Positions 7,919 to 13,786 of a stretch of 13,786 nucleotides of DNA are shown here, piece after piece. Source of the DNA: Candidatus Rokubacteria bacterium RIFCSPLOWO2_02_FULL_72_37 (GTDB taxonomy: Bacteria; Methylomirabilota; Methylomirabilia; Rokubacteriales; CSP1-6); the NCBI GenBank assembly GCA_001790315.1, contig MGCE01000170.1, positions 1 through 13,786 of the forward strand, given 5' to 3'. The notes under the pieces are model-generated. The model ran no database searches. It was not told the DNA's origin and worked only from the letters and a program-made list of their open reading frames with translations. The stretch's first letter is position 1; each line of letters begins with the position of its first letter. The position numbers were made by a program, and so were the translations under genes.

Positions 7919-9554
7919 GCGCCTCCTCGCGGAGCCGGACCTTCTGGATCTTCCCCGAGCTGGTCATGGGGAAGTCGTCGACGAAGAGGACGTGGCGCGG
8001 GATCTTGAAGCTCGCGATCCGGCCCCGGCAGTGGGCGAGGACGTCGTCCTCCGTGAGCGTGCGGCCCGGCGCGCGGCGCACGAACGCCACGCCCACCTCG
8101 CTCAGACGCGCGTCGGGGTAACTCACCACCGCCGCCGAGTCGATGCCGGGGTGGCTCATGAGATAGGCCTCCACCTCCATCGGGTCGACGTTCTCGCCAC
8201 CGATCTTGAGCATGTCCTTGTAGCGGCCCATGAACCGGAGGTGTCCGTCGGGGCGGAGCAGCCCCATGTCGCCGGTGTGCATCCAGCCGTCGGCGTCGAT
8301 CGCGGCGGCCGTGGCCTCGGGCTCGTCGTGGTAGCCGAGCATGAGCGTGTAGCCGCGCACGAGGATCTCGCCGGGCGCGCCCGTGGGCTGGTCGCGCCCG
8401 CTCGCGGGGTCGACGACGCGGATCTCGTAGCCCGGCGCCGGATAGCCCGAGGCCTCGCAGGACTGCTCCTCCGTCGAGTCGAGGGCGCCGATCGCGGCGC
8501 CCACTCCGAACTCGCTCATGCCGTAGCCCGAGACCAGCGGCCCGAAGAGCGCGCGCGCGCGGCGCGCGACGGGGACCGAGCTCGACATGCCGGCGGCGAG
8601 GATGCCGGTGCGGACGCTCGACACCTCCCGCGGCTGCCGCGCGTGCGCCGCGCAGAGCTCCTTGAAGTGCGTGTCGAAGCCGTGCAGCACCGTCGCGCGC
8701 TCGCCGGCGAGGAGCTCGAGGCTCTCCGCCGCCTCGAAGGTCTCGGTGAGCACCTGCCGCGCGCCGGTCACCATCGAGGCGAGCATCCCCTCCGAGAAGG
8801 CGAACAGGTGGAAGAAGGGCAGGTACATCAGGATCACGTCCTGCTCGGTGATGGCCAGGCGGAAGGCGCGGTCCGTGACGTTACGGACCAGGCGGTGGGC
8901 GTGCATGGCCCCCTTGGGCACGCCGGTGGTCCCCGAGGTGTACATCAGAAAGGCCAGGTCCTCGGGGCTCACCGCGGCCGCGCGCGCCCCGAGCGTGCGC
9001 TCGTCGACCTCGTCTGCGCGCTCGAGGAGGTCCGCCCAGACCACCGTCGCCGGACGGCGCGCCTCGCCGAGGAGGAGCACGCGCCGGAGGCCGGGCAAGC
9101 GGCTCGCGCCGGGTGCTCCGTCCACGGGCGCGAGCTCGCGCACCATGGCGAGGTAGTCGACGGGGCCGCCGCGCTCGGCGAGGATCAGTGTGGTCGCGTG
9201 GGACTGGGCGAGGATGTAGCCGACGTCGTGGGTGCGGAGCCGCGTATTGACGGGTACCAGGACCGCGCCGATCTTCATCACCGCGAACGCGGCCTCGATC
9301 CACTCCGGGCGATTGAGCATCCACAGGGCGACCTTGTCCCCCTGCGCGACGCCGAGCGCGATGAGCCCCCGGGCGACACGGTCCACGCCCGCGGCGATCT
9401 CGCAGAAGGTCGAGCGCCGGCCCTGGAAGCACAGCGCCTCGCGCGTGCCCCAGCGGCGCGCCGCGCGCTCGGGGAGCGTGCCGATCGTGACCTTCTCGAA
9501 CCAGTCGGAGGAACGCGCCGCCACCATCGTGCCGCGCGGGTCCGGGGCCCGCAC
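7890..9554 (-). CDS. AMP-dependent acyl-CoA synthetase/ligase (ANL superfamily)
   Basis: Activates a carboxylic acid to its CoA thioester through an acyl-AMP. The GTG at 9554 gives 554 residues; an ATG nine codons in (9527) is equally plausible, as neither has a clear Shine-Dalgarno. ANL motifs in order: P-loop YTSGTTGVPKG at 205-215, YGMSE (A5), GWMHTGDMG (A7), the hinge GRYKDMLKIGGENVDPMEVE (A8) and the A10 catalytic Lys in SSGKIQK at about 535. The overall pattern resembles medium or long-chain fatty acid or aryl-acid CoA ligases. The 3' end overlaps the convergent hydroxylase by 29 bp. The neighbouring amidase and hydroxylase suggest it activates a released acid, but the substrate is not readable. 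Confidence 0.93.
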   Translation of the reverse strand: MRAPDPRGTMVAARSSDWFEKVTIGTLPERAARRWGTREALCFQGRRSTFCEIAAGVDRVARGLIALGVAQGDKVALWMLNRPEWIEAAFAVMKIGAVLVPVNTRLRTHDVGYILAQSHATTLILAERGGPVDYLAMVRELAPVDGAPGASRLPGLRRVLLLGEARRPATVVWADLLERADEVDERTLGARAAAVSPEDLAFLMYTSGTTGVPKGAMHAHRLVRNVTDRAFRLAITEQDVILMYLPFFHLFAFSEGMLASMVTGARQVLTETFEAAESLELLAGERATVLHGFDTHFKELCAAHARQPREVSSVRTGILAAGMSSSVPVARRARALFGPLVSGYGMSEFGVGAAIGALDSTEEQSCEASGYPAPGYEIRVVDPASGRDQPTGAPGEILVRGYTLMLGYHDEPEATAAAIDADGWMHTGDMGLLRPDGHLRFMGRYKDMLKIGGENVDPMEVEAYLMSHPGIDSAAVVSYPDARLSEVGVAFVRRAPGRTLTEDDVLAHCRGRIASFKIPRHVLFVDDFPMTSSGKIQKVRLREEALRRLPPPRP

Positions 9555-9562
9555 CCGGCGGC

Positions 9563-9568
9563 AGTATA
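9563..9568 (-). promoter_or_regulatory. Possible -10 element (TATACT) for the acyl-CoA ligase
   Basis: The minus strand reads TATACT only 8 nt before the GTG at 9554. If used, transcription would start close to the GTG, making the mRNA leaderless or giving a leader of about 29 nt to the ATG at 9527. No convincing -35 box is seen at the right distance, so this is weak. It would fit the lack of any Shine-Dalgarno for this gene. Confidence 0.3.
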
Positions 9569-9582
9569 AGGCAAAGGATGAG

Positions 9583-9598
9583 GCAATCGGCGGATTGC
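9583..9598. promoter_or_regulatory. Operator-like inverted repeat in divergent intergenic region
   Basis: GCAATC and GATTGC form a perfect 6-bp dyad with a 4-bp centre (GGCG). It sits in the 76-nt gap between the divergent acyl-CoA ligase and the selenoprotein gene. The position, size and relative AT-richness in very GC-rich DNA suggest a repressor operator, but no regulator gene is present in the window. Confidence 0.4.
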
Positions 9599-9616
9599 GA
9601 ACCGGCCGGCTCCTGA

Positions 9617-9624
9617 GGGAAGGT
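9617..9624 (+). promoter_or_regulatory. Ribosome binding site deciding the selenoprotein start
   Basis: A purine-rich GGGAAGG-type site ends about 7 nt before the GTG at 9631. It is the only good site near the 5' end of the redox-protein frame. It supports translation beginning upstream of the in-frame TGA at 9685; no comparable site precedes the GTG at 9709 after the TGA. Confidence 0.55.
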
Positions 9625-9630
9625 GGCGTC

Positions 9631-10071
9631 GTGGACGCTCCGGAGCTGAATCCCGCCGAGACGCTGCTGAGCCAGCGCTACCACTGATCCGAGGCCGTCC
9701 TGCTGGCCGTGTGCCAGCGCCTCGGTGTGGAGCACGAGATCATTCCGCGCGTCGCCACGGCGTTCGGCGGAGGGATGGGCGGGACCGGCTCCGTCTGTGG
9801 CGCGGTGGTCGGCGCGGTGATGGCGATCGGCCTCCGTCACGGTCGCGAGACTCCCTCCGAACGTGACCCTCGCGCGTACGCCCTGACCCAGGAGCTGCGG
9901 CGCCGCTTCGAGGCCGAGATGGGGCACCTCGACTGCCGCGCGCTGACCGGGATGGATCTGAGTACGGGGGAGGGCGTCAAGCGGTTCTACGCGTCGGACG
10001 TGCCCGTGCGCGTCTGCCGGCCGGCCGTGGGCGCGGCCTACCGGATCGTGACCGAGCTGCTCGAGTCGTAG
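9631..10071 (+). CDS. C_GCAxxG_C_C-family redox protein, probable selenoprotein (TGA = Sec at residue 19)
   Basis: Small putative redox protein of the family named for four conserved Cys, normally about 140 residues; this one has 146 when the TGA at 9685-9687 is read as selenocysteine. The protein reads QRYH-U-SEAVLLAVCQRLG, with Sec19 exactly where members have their first Cys. The others are present: C56 in CGAVVG, C102 in LDCRALTG and C129 in VCRPAVG. The FGGGMGGTG run before C56 is also typical. The start GTG at 9631 has a purine-rich ribosome binding site. A SECIS-like hairpin begins right after the TGA. A start at GTG 9709 would remove the first helix and redox centre. The molecular role of the family is poorly defined; members often lie near oxidoreductase or transporter genes. 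Alternatives are a nonsense mutation or sequencing error at the Cys codon. Family call firm; Sec likely, not proven. Confidence 0.8.
9689..9725 (+). promoter_or_regulatory. Bacterial SECIS-like hairpin
   Basis: A lower stem pairs 9689-9695 (CCGAGGC) with 9719-9725 (GCCTCGG). After a one-sided 6-nt bulge (9696-9701, which contains U), an upper stem pairs 9702-9707 (GCTGGC) with 9713-9718 (GCCAGC), closed by the 5-nt loop CGUGU. The loop starts 20 nt after the TGA and has G at its second position followed by U. This matches the usual bacterial SECIS description: hairpin directly 3' of UGA, short apical loop with an early G, spacing of roughly 16-37 nt. It would recruit SelB with Sec-tRNA. Confidence 0.68.
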
Positions 10072-10156
10072 GACGCTCCCCGCCGATCTCGCGCTCACGC
10101 CGGCCGTCGAGCTCCTGAAGCTCTACCGGAGCCGCCAGGCCTCGCCGCTCGAGGTC

Positions 10157-11506
10157 GTGCAGGCGGTCCTCGCCCGGATCGACGCCGTCAACCCGCGCGT
10201 CAACGCCGTGGTGACGCTCGCGCGCGAGTCGGCGCTGCGTCAGGCGCGCCTCCAGACGGCGGCGCTCCGCCGCGGCGCCACGCGGCCGCCGCTCTTCGGC
10301 GTGCCCGTCGGGATCAAGGACGTCACGCCGACCCGCGGCCTCCGCACCACCTACGGCTCGAAGCTCTTCGAGCATCACGTGCCGGCGGAGGACGCCCTGG
10401 TGGTGGAACGGCTCCGCGCCGCCGGCGCCATCGTGGTCGGCAAGACGAACACGCCGGAGTTCGCGTTCGGTCCGAACACGGTGAACGCGCTGTTCGGCGC
10501 CACGCGCAACCCCTGGGCTCTCGCGCTCACGGCGGGCGGCTCGAGCGGCGGGTCGGCGGCCGCGCTGGCCACGGGCATGTGCACGCTCGCGGAAGGGACG
10601 GACCTCGGCGGCTCGCTCCGGGGCCCGGCGTCGTTCTGTGGCGTCGTCGGGTTCCGGACGACGCCGGGCCTGATCCCCCGGTATCCCTCGGTGCTCGCGT
10701 GGGACACGTACTCGGTCGAGGGGCCGATGGCGCGGACCGTCGCCGACGCGGCGCTGCTGCTGTCGGTGATGGCGGGCGCCGACGAACGGGCGCCCCTGTC
10801 CTACGCGGTCGATCCCCGCGACTTCGTGGCGGCCGTGCGGGCGCCGTCGGTGAAGGGCTGGCGCCTCGCGTGGACCGCCGACCTCGGCGGGCTGGTGCTC
10901 GTGGAGTCCGAAGTGCGGGCGGTCTTCGAGCAGGCGGTCGGTGTCTTCCGGACCCTCGGTGCCCGCGTCGAGGGCGCCTGCCCGGACATGAGCGACGTCC
11001 CGGAGATCGTGCGGCTGACGCGCGGGCCCCTGATGGTCGCGCGGCACGCCGACAAGCTCGCCGAGCACCGCGCCGTCCTGCAGGAAGGGCTGGTGGAGAA
11101 CACCGAGCAGGGCCTCGCGCTCTCGGCGCGGGACGTGGCGCAGGGGGAGCTCCTGCGGACGCGGCTCTGGCACCGCGTGCGCGAGTTCCTCGCCGCGCGC
11201 GATCTCTTCATCACGCCGACGGCCGCGGTGCCGCCGTTTCCGATCGAGCAGCCCTACGCGCAGGAGATCGACGGCCGCCCGGTGGGCAAGGCGCTGCAGC
11301 GCTCGTACCTGACTTACGCGTTCTCGGTGCTCGGCCTGCCCGCGATCTCGATCCCCTGCGGGTTCACGCGCCGGGGGTTGCCCGTGGGGTTGCAGATCGT
11401 GGGCCATCGCCAAGGCGAGGCGACCGTGCTCCGGGCGGCCGCCGCGTTCGAGGCCGCCCGCCCCTGGCGCACGCGGGTTCCCCCGGTCGTCCAGCTCGGC
11501 GGGTGA
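10157..11506 (+). CDS. Amidase-signature family amidohydrolase
   Basis: Hydrolyses an amide C-N bond with a Ser-cisSer-Lys triad; cytoplasmic. Counting from the GTG at 10157, 449 residues: catalytic Lys54 in PVGIKD, cis-Ser129 in TAGGSSGGS and nucleophile Ser153 in GTDLGGSLRGPA. The 75 and 24 residue spacings are those of the family. The start is uncertain: the same frame is open from 10052 and encodes a good amidase N-terminus (LTPAVELLKLYRSRQASPLEVV), yet no ATG, GTG or TTG lies there, only a CTG at 10115. The GTG at 10157 has no spaced Shine-Dalgarno and would cut off the first helix. The gene follows the selenoprotein closely on the same strand and may be co-transcribed with it. It is related to GatA-type proteins, but no gatB or gatC is nearby, so a catabolic amidase is more likely. 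Substrate unknown. Confidence 0.9.
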   Translation: MQAVLARIDAVNPRVNAVVTLARESALRQARLQTAALRRGATRPPLFGVPVGIKDVTPTRGLRTTYGSKLFEHHVPAEDALVVERLRAAGAIVVGKTNTPEFAFGPNTVNALFGATRNPWALALTAGGSSGGSAAALATGMCTLAEGTDLGGSLRGPASFCGVVGFRTTPGLIPRYPSVLAWDTYSVEGPMARTVADAALLLSVMAGADERAPLSYAVDPRDFVAAVRAPSVKGWRLAWTADLGGLVLVESEVRAVFEQAVGVFRTLGARVEGACPDMSDVPEIVRLTRGPLMVARHADKLAEHRAVLQEGLVENTEQGLALSARDVAQGELLRTRLWHRVREFLAARDLFITPTAAVPPFPIEQPYAQEIDGRPVGKALQRSYLTYAFSVLGLPAISIPCGFTRRGLPVGLQIVGHRQGEATVLRAAAAFEAARPWRTRVPPVVQLGG

Positions 11507-11529
11507 CGCTCCCGCGGGGGGCCGGTCAC
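11503..11529. terminator. Possible bidirectional hairpin between convergent genes
   Basis: The 19-nt gap and both stop codons fold into one stem: GTGAC (11503-11507) with GTCAC (11525-11529), then GCTCCC (11508-11513) with GGGGGC (11517-11522, including a G-U pair), leaving a 3-nt loop and two unpaired bases on one side. It lies between the ends of the amidase and the second ligase, where a shared terminator would be expected. There is no T-run on either strand, so it is not a canonical intrinsic terminator. Confidence 0.4.
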
Positions 11530-13067
11530 GACGCCGTCGGCGGGCGGCGCAGCCGCGCCTCGACCTCGTGGCGCTGGATCTTGCCCGTGGTGCTGCGCGG
11601 CAGCTCGGCGAGCGTGACGAACACGATCTCCTTCGGCTGCTTGTAGCCGGCGAGCTCCGCGCGGCAGCGGGCCAGCAGATCCGCGGCGCCGAGCGCCTCG
11701 TCCTTCTTCGCGACGACGGCGACCGGCACCTCGCCCCACTGCGGATCCTGGCGCCGGACGACCACGGCGTCGGCGACGCGCGGGTCGGCCAGCAGGACGC
11801 GCTCGATCTCGGCCGGGTAGATGTTCTCGCCGCCCGACTTGATCATGTACTTGAGCCGGTCGACGAAATCGAGCGATCCGTCGGGGTGCTGCACGAACAT
11901 GTCGCCCATGTGGAACCAGCCGCCGCGGAAGTCCCGGGCGTTCGCCTCGGGCGCGTTCCAGTAGCCGCTGAAGCACGTGGGCCCGCGGAAGGCCAGCTCG
12001 CCCGGCGTCCCCGGCGGGACGTCGCGGTCGTCGGCGTCCACGAGCCGGATCTCGCAGAAGGCGTTCTGGCGCTTCGAGAGCCGGGCGGGGACCTCGCCCA
12101 CGGCGATGACGTTGCCGGAGGCCGGTGGGATGCCGGTCTCCGTGGAGCCGAACGAGTTCAGGTAGGGCGCGCCGAGGAGCGTCGTGACCTCGGCGATCTG
12201 ATGCGCGGGAACGAGATCGGCCATCGCGCCACAGAGCCGGACGCCCTTCGGCTGGATGGCCCGGGCGCGCAGCTCGCCGATGAGCGGCTCGATCATGCCG
12301 GGCATGAGCAGGAGGTGGCCGAGCTGCTCACGGCCCACGTGGGCCGCGATCTCGTCCGGGCGGAAGCCGTCGATCACGATGACCTTGCCGCCGGTGACGA
12401 GCGTGCCGAGCGCCGGCTCGGTCGCCGCCATGTGGAAGAACGGCGCCCACGCCACGCTCGTGTCACCCGGGCAGAGGCCGAGCTCGGCGAAGAACACCAG
12501 GTAGCGGGCCAGCTCGGCCCGGTGGGAGATCACCGCGCCCTTCGGCAGGCCGGTGGTGCCGCTCGTGTAGAGGATGAGGAGGCCGTCCTCGGGCTCGGCG
12601 GCGACCTCCGGGTCGCCCGGCCGCGCCCGTGCGAGCCGCCCCTCGTAATCCTCTCCGAGCCGGATCGTCGGGATCGCGCCGACGCCCGCCCGGGCGAGCG
12701 GCTCGGCGTGACGCTCGGAGACGACGAGGAGCGTCGGCGAGACGAGCGTGATGCAGTGACGCAGCTCGGGCGGCGCGAGGCGCCAGTTCTGGCAGGCGAG
12801 GATCGCGCCCAGCTTCGCGCACGCCAGCTCGAGCTCGAGATACTCCGGGCGGTTCTCCGAGAGGATGGCGACGCGGTCGCCGCGCGCGACCTCCGAGGCG
12901 CGGAGCACCTCGACCGCGCGATTCACGCGCGCGTCGAGCTCACCGTAGGTGAGCGCGCGACCGGCCGCCTCGACGGCGCAGCGCTCGCGGTGGCGCCGGA
13001 CGCAGCTCTGGAACAGGCTTCCGACCGTGCTGCGTCCGGCGGCGAGCGTCGGGGCGATCTCGGACAT
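11526..13067 (-). CDS. AMP-dependent acyl-CoA synthetase/ligase (ANL superfamily), second copy
   Basis: Carboxylate-CoA ligase of 513 residues, clearly different in sequence from the ligase at 7890-9554. ANL motifs: P-loop YTSGTTGLPKG at 167-177, SFGSTETG (A5), GWFHMGDMF (A7), DRLKYMIKSGGENIYPAEIE (A8) and the A10 catalytic Lys in TTGKIQR at about 496. The A5 block, SFGSTE, differs from the usual YGxTE. The ATG at 13067 has AGGAGG 4 nt upstream. It converges with the amidase, 19 nt apart. Relatives include fatty acid, crotonobetaine-type and aryl-acid ligases; the exact acid cannot be assigned. No promoter was recognised in the 160 nt upstream. Confidence 0.93.
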   Translation of the reverse strand: MSEIAPTLAAGRSTVGSLFQSCVRRHRERCAVEAAGRALTYGELDARVNRAVEVLRASEVARGDRVAILSENRPEYLELELACAKLGAILACQNWRLAPPELRHCITLVSPTLLVVSERHAEPLARAGVGAIPTIRLGEDYEGRLARARPGDPEVAAEPEDGLLILYTSGTTGLPKGAVISHRAELARYLVFFAELGLCPGDTSVAWAPFFHMAATEPALGTLVTGGKVIVIDGFRPDEIAAHVGREQLGHLLLMPGMIEPLIGELRARAIQPKGVRLCGAMADLVPAHQIAEVTTLLGAPYLNSFGSTETGIPPASGNVIAVGEVPARLSKRQNAFCEIRLVDADDRDVPPGTPGELAFRGPTCFSGYWNAPEANARDFRGGWFHMGDMFVQHPDGSLDFVDRLKYMIKSGGENIYPAEIERVLLADPRVADAVVVRRQDPQWGEVPVAVVAKKDEALGAADLLARCRAELAGYKQPKEIVFVTLAELPRSTTGKIQRHEVEARLRRPPTAS

Positions 13068-13234
13068 GGCGCCTCCTATTCCGGAACCCGGGTGAACTGA
13101 TTCTTACCGAGCCGGCGTCCAGGACCTGGCCGCGCCCTCCGGCCGCGCAGCCGCATCATGGCGAAAACCCAGCCTGTTCCCGATTGGCATCACCGTTGCC
13201 CTCATCTTCCTCGTGGAGGGGAGGATCGGGCGTG

Positions 13235-13450
13235 ATGCGGCTTCACTGTAACGACTGGAAGGCGCTTCGGAAAGCCCTGAGCGAGGGGCAGGCCGCCGCT
13301 TTCGAAGCGTCGCGCTCCGATCTGCACATCTGGTCCCGTGACGAGCCGAGCGCGGGCGATCGCTGCCAGTGCGGCGCCCGGCGCTGGGTGCCGGCCGGCC
13401 CCTCGCCCCGCGCCGCGCACGGCGGGGCGTCCGGCGGAGCCCGGCCGTGA
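13235..13450 (+). CDS. Small hypothetical protein with possible metal-binding Cys/His
   Basis: A 71-residue protein I do not recognise. The ATG at 13235 (or a GTG one codon earlier) is preceded by GGGGAGGA at good distance, the best support for a real gene. The protein has H4-C5, a helical KALRKALSEGQAAAFEA segment, H31-I-W33 and a C44-x-C46-G motif, which could form a small zinc site. The last 20 residues are low-complexity and rich in Gly, Ala and Pro. The stop TGA overlaps the GTG of the next small gene. No function is proposed. It could be a chance frame in GC-rich DNA. Confidence 0.5.
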   Translation: MRLHCNDWKALRKALSEGQAAAFEASRSDLHIWSRDEPSAGDRCQCGARRWVPAGPSPRAAHGGASGGARP

Positions 13451-13623
13451 CGACGCTCGTGCTGGCCGGCGCGAGCATCGCCGCCGCGCTCGCGAGCGTT
13501 CCGTGGGGCTATCATCGCTTCGCCTGTCCCCTCTGCCGGGCCATGCGGCGATACCAGCGCGCGGACCGCCTGCGAGCGGCGTCCGCGCTCGCCGTCGCCT
13601 CGTCTCGTCGCTCACCGCGCTAG
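13447..13623 (+). CDS. Small hypothetical membrane protein with CxxC
   Basis: A 58-residue frame starting at the GTG that overlaps the preceding stop (GTGA), a coupling arrangement. It would encode one hydrophobic segment (about residues 4-19, TLVLAGASIAAALASV), then WGYHRFACPLCRAM with a CPLC motif at 27-30, and a basic Arg-rich tail. This looks like a single-pass membrane protein with a possible metal or redox CxxC on the side of the basic tail. I do not recognise the family and the reading depends on the upstream small gene being real. Confidence 0.4.
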   Translation: MTTLVLAGASIAAALASVPWGYHRFACPLCRAMRRYQRADRLRAASALAVASSRRSPR

Positions 13624-13685
13624 GGTGCCGTTCTCGAAGTCATCGCAAGGCTCGCCGCACGCGGAGTCCGGGCCGGCGGGCACCC

Positions 13686-13717
13686 GCGGGAAGGGGTCGA
13701 CGGAGACCCGTTCCCGC
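13686..13717. repeat. Hairpin after the small gene pair
   Basis: Bases 13686-13698 and 13705-13717 are complementary over 13 bp with one mismatch, around a 6-nt loop (GACGGA). It lies 62 nt after the last small gene, in otherwise featureless GC-rich DNA (13624-13786) where I see no gene. No T-run follows on the plus strand, so a classical intrinsic terminator is not supported, although a structural 3'-end signal is possible. Confidence 0.4.
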
Positions 13718-13786
13718 CCCGCGCGCGGCGGGCCCCGCGCGCCCGGATGGAGCCCAGCCGCCTCGGGGCAGCGAACGCATGCCGCG

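Noticed and set aside
9232..9687. Plus-strand frame of 151 residues ending at the TGA
   Set aside because: Most of it is antisense to the acyl-CoA ligase and arginine/serine-rich; only its last 18 codons, from GTG 9631, belong to the selenoprotein gene.
9709..10071. Redox protein starting at GTG 9709, 120 residues
   Set aside because: It lacks a ribosome binding site, removes the first family helix and first redox position, and ignores the strongly family-like residues on both sides of the TGA.
10157..11506. GatA subunit of Glu-tRNA amidotransferase
   Set aside because: The catalytic triad is shared, but gatB and gatC are absent and the surroundings are catabolic, so a general amidase is more likely.
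13104..13615. Minus-strand frames opposite the two small genes
   Set aside because: Arg/Ala/Pro-rich translations without motifs or ribosome binding sites, overlapping each other in several frames.
1..13786. CRISPR arrays, tRNA or rRNA genes, insertion sequences
   Set aside because: No regularly spaced repeats, cloverleaf-like sequences, rRNA motifs, transposase motifs or flanking terminal repeats were noticed on either strand.

Overview
The window is about 13.8 kb of very GC-rich bacterial DNA with tightly packed catabolic and transport genes. Gene content (HAAT-family ABC importer, acetamidase/formamidase, molybdenum hydroxylase, two acyl-CoA ligases, an amidase) and codon use fit a free-living heterotroph of soil or subsurface, such as Candidatus Rokubacteria/Methylomirabilota or a high-GC proteobacterium. 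That placement is a guess from style: the window has no rRNA or other marker gene.

Layout. (1) 1-5474, minus strand: one operon read right to left. It runs solute-binding protein, livH, livM, livG, livF, then an acetamidase/formamidase that leaves the left edge. Start and stop codons overlap or nearly touch from livH onward. A near-perfect 44-nt hairpin sits between the binding-protein gene and livH, and a sigma70-like promoter (TTGACA, 18 nt, TATAAA) lies just upstream. Together these suggest uptake of a small amide or amino-acid-like solute and hydrolysis of an amide to ammonium and a carboxylate. (2) 5573-7918, plus: a lone molybdopterin-binding large subunit of the xanthine dehydrogenase/CoxL family, with no small or medium subunit beside it. 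(3) 7890-9554, minus: an acyl-CoA ligase whose 3' end overlaps the hydroxylase by 29 bp. (4) 9631-10071, plus: a 146-residue C_GCAxxG_C_C-family redox protein whose first conserved Cys position is an in-frame TGA. A hairpin meeting the usual bacterial SECIS geometry follows directly, so this is very probably a selenoprotein. (5) 10157-11506, plus: an amidase-signature hydrolase whose homology starts upstream of any normal start codon and closely follows the selenoprotein gene. (6) 11526-13067, minus: a second acyl-CoA ligase, convergent with the amidase. (7) 13235-13623, plus: two small coupled hypothetical genes, followed by a hairpin and no further gene to the edge.

How the genes could work together is inference: amide uptake, amide hydrolysis by acetamidase and amidase, then activation of the acids by the CoA ligases, with a Mo hydroxylase for an aromatic, heterocyclic or aldehyde substrate. 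The most notable item is the probable selenoprotein, which simple gene calling would truncate at a GTG after the TGA or miss.
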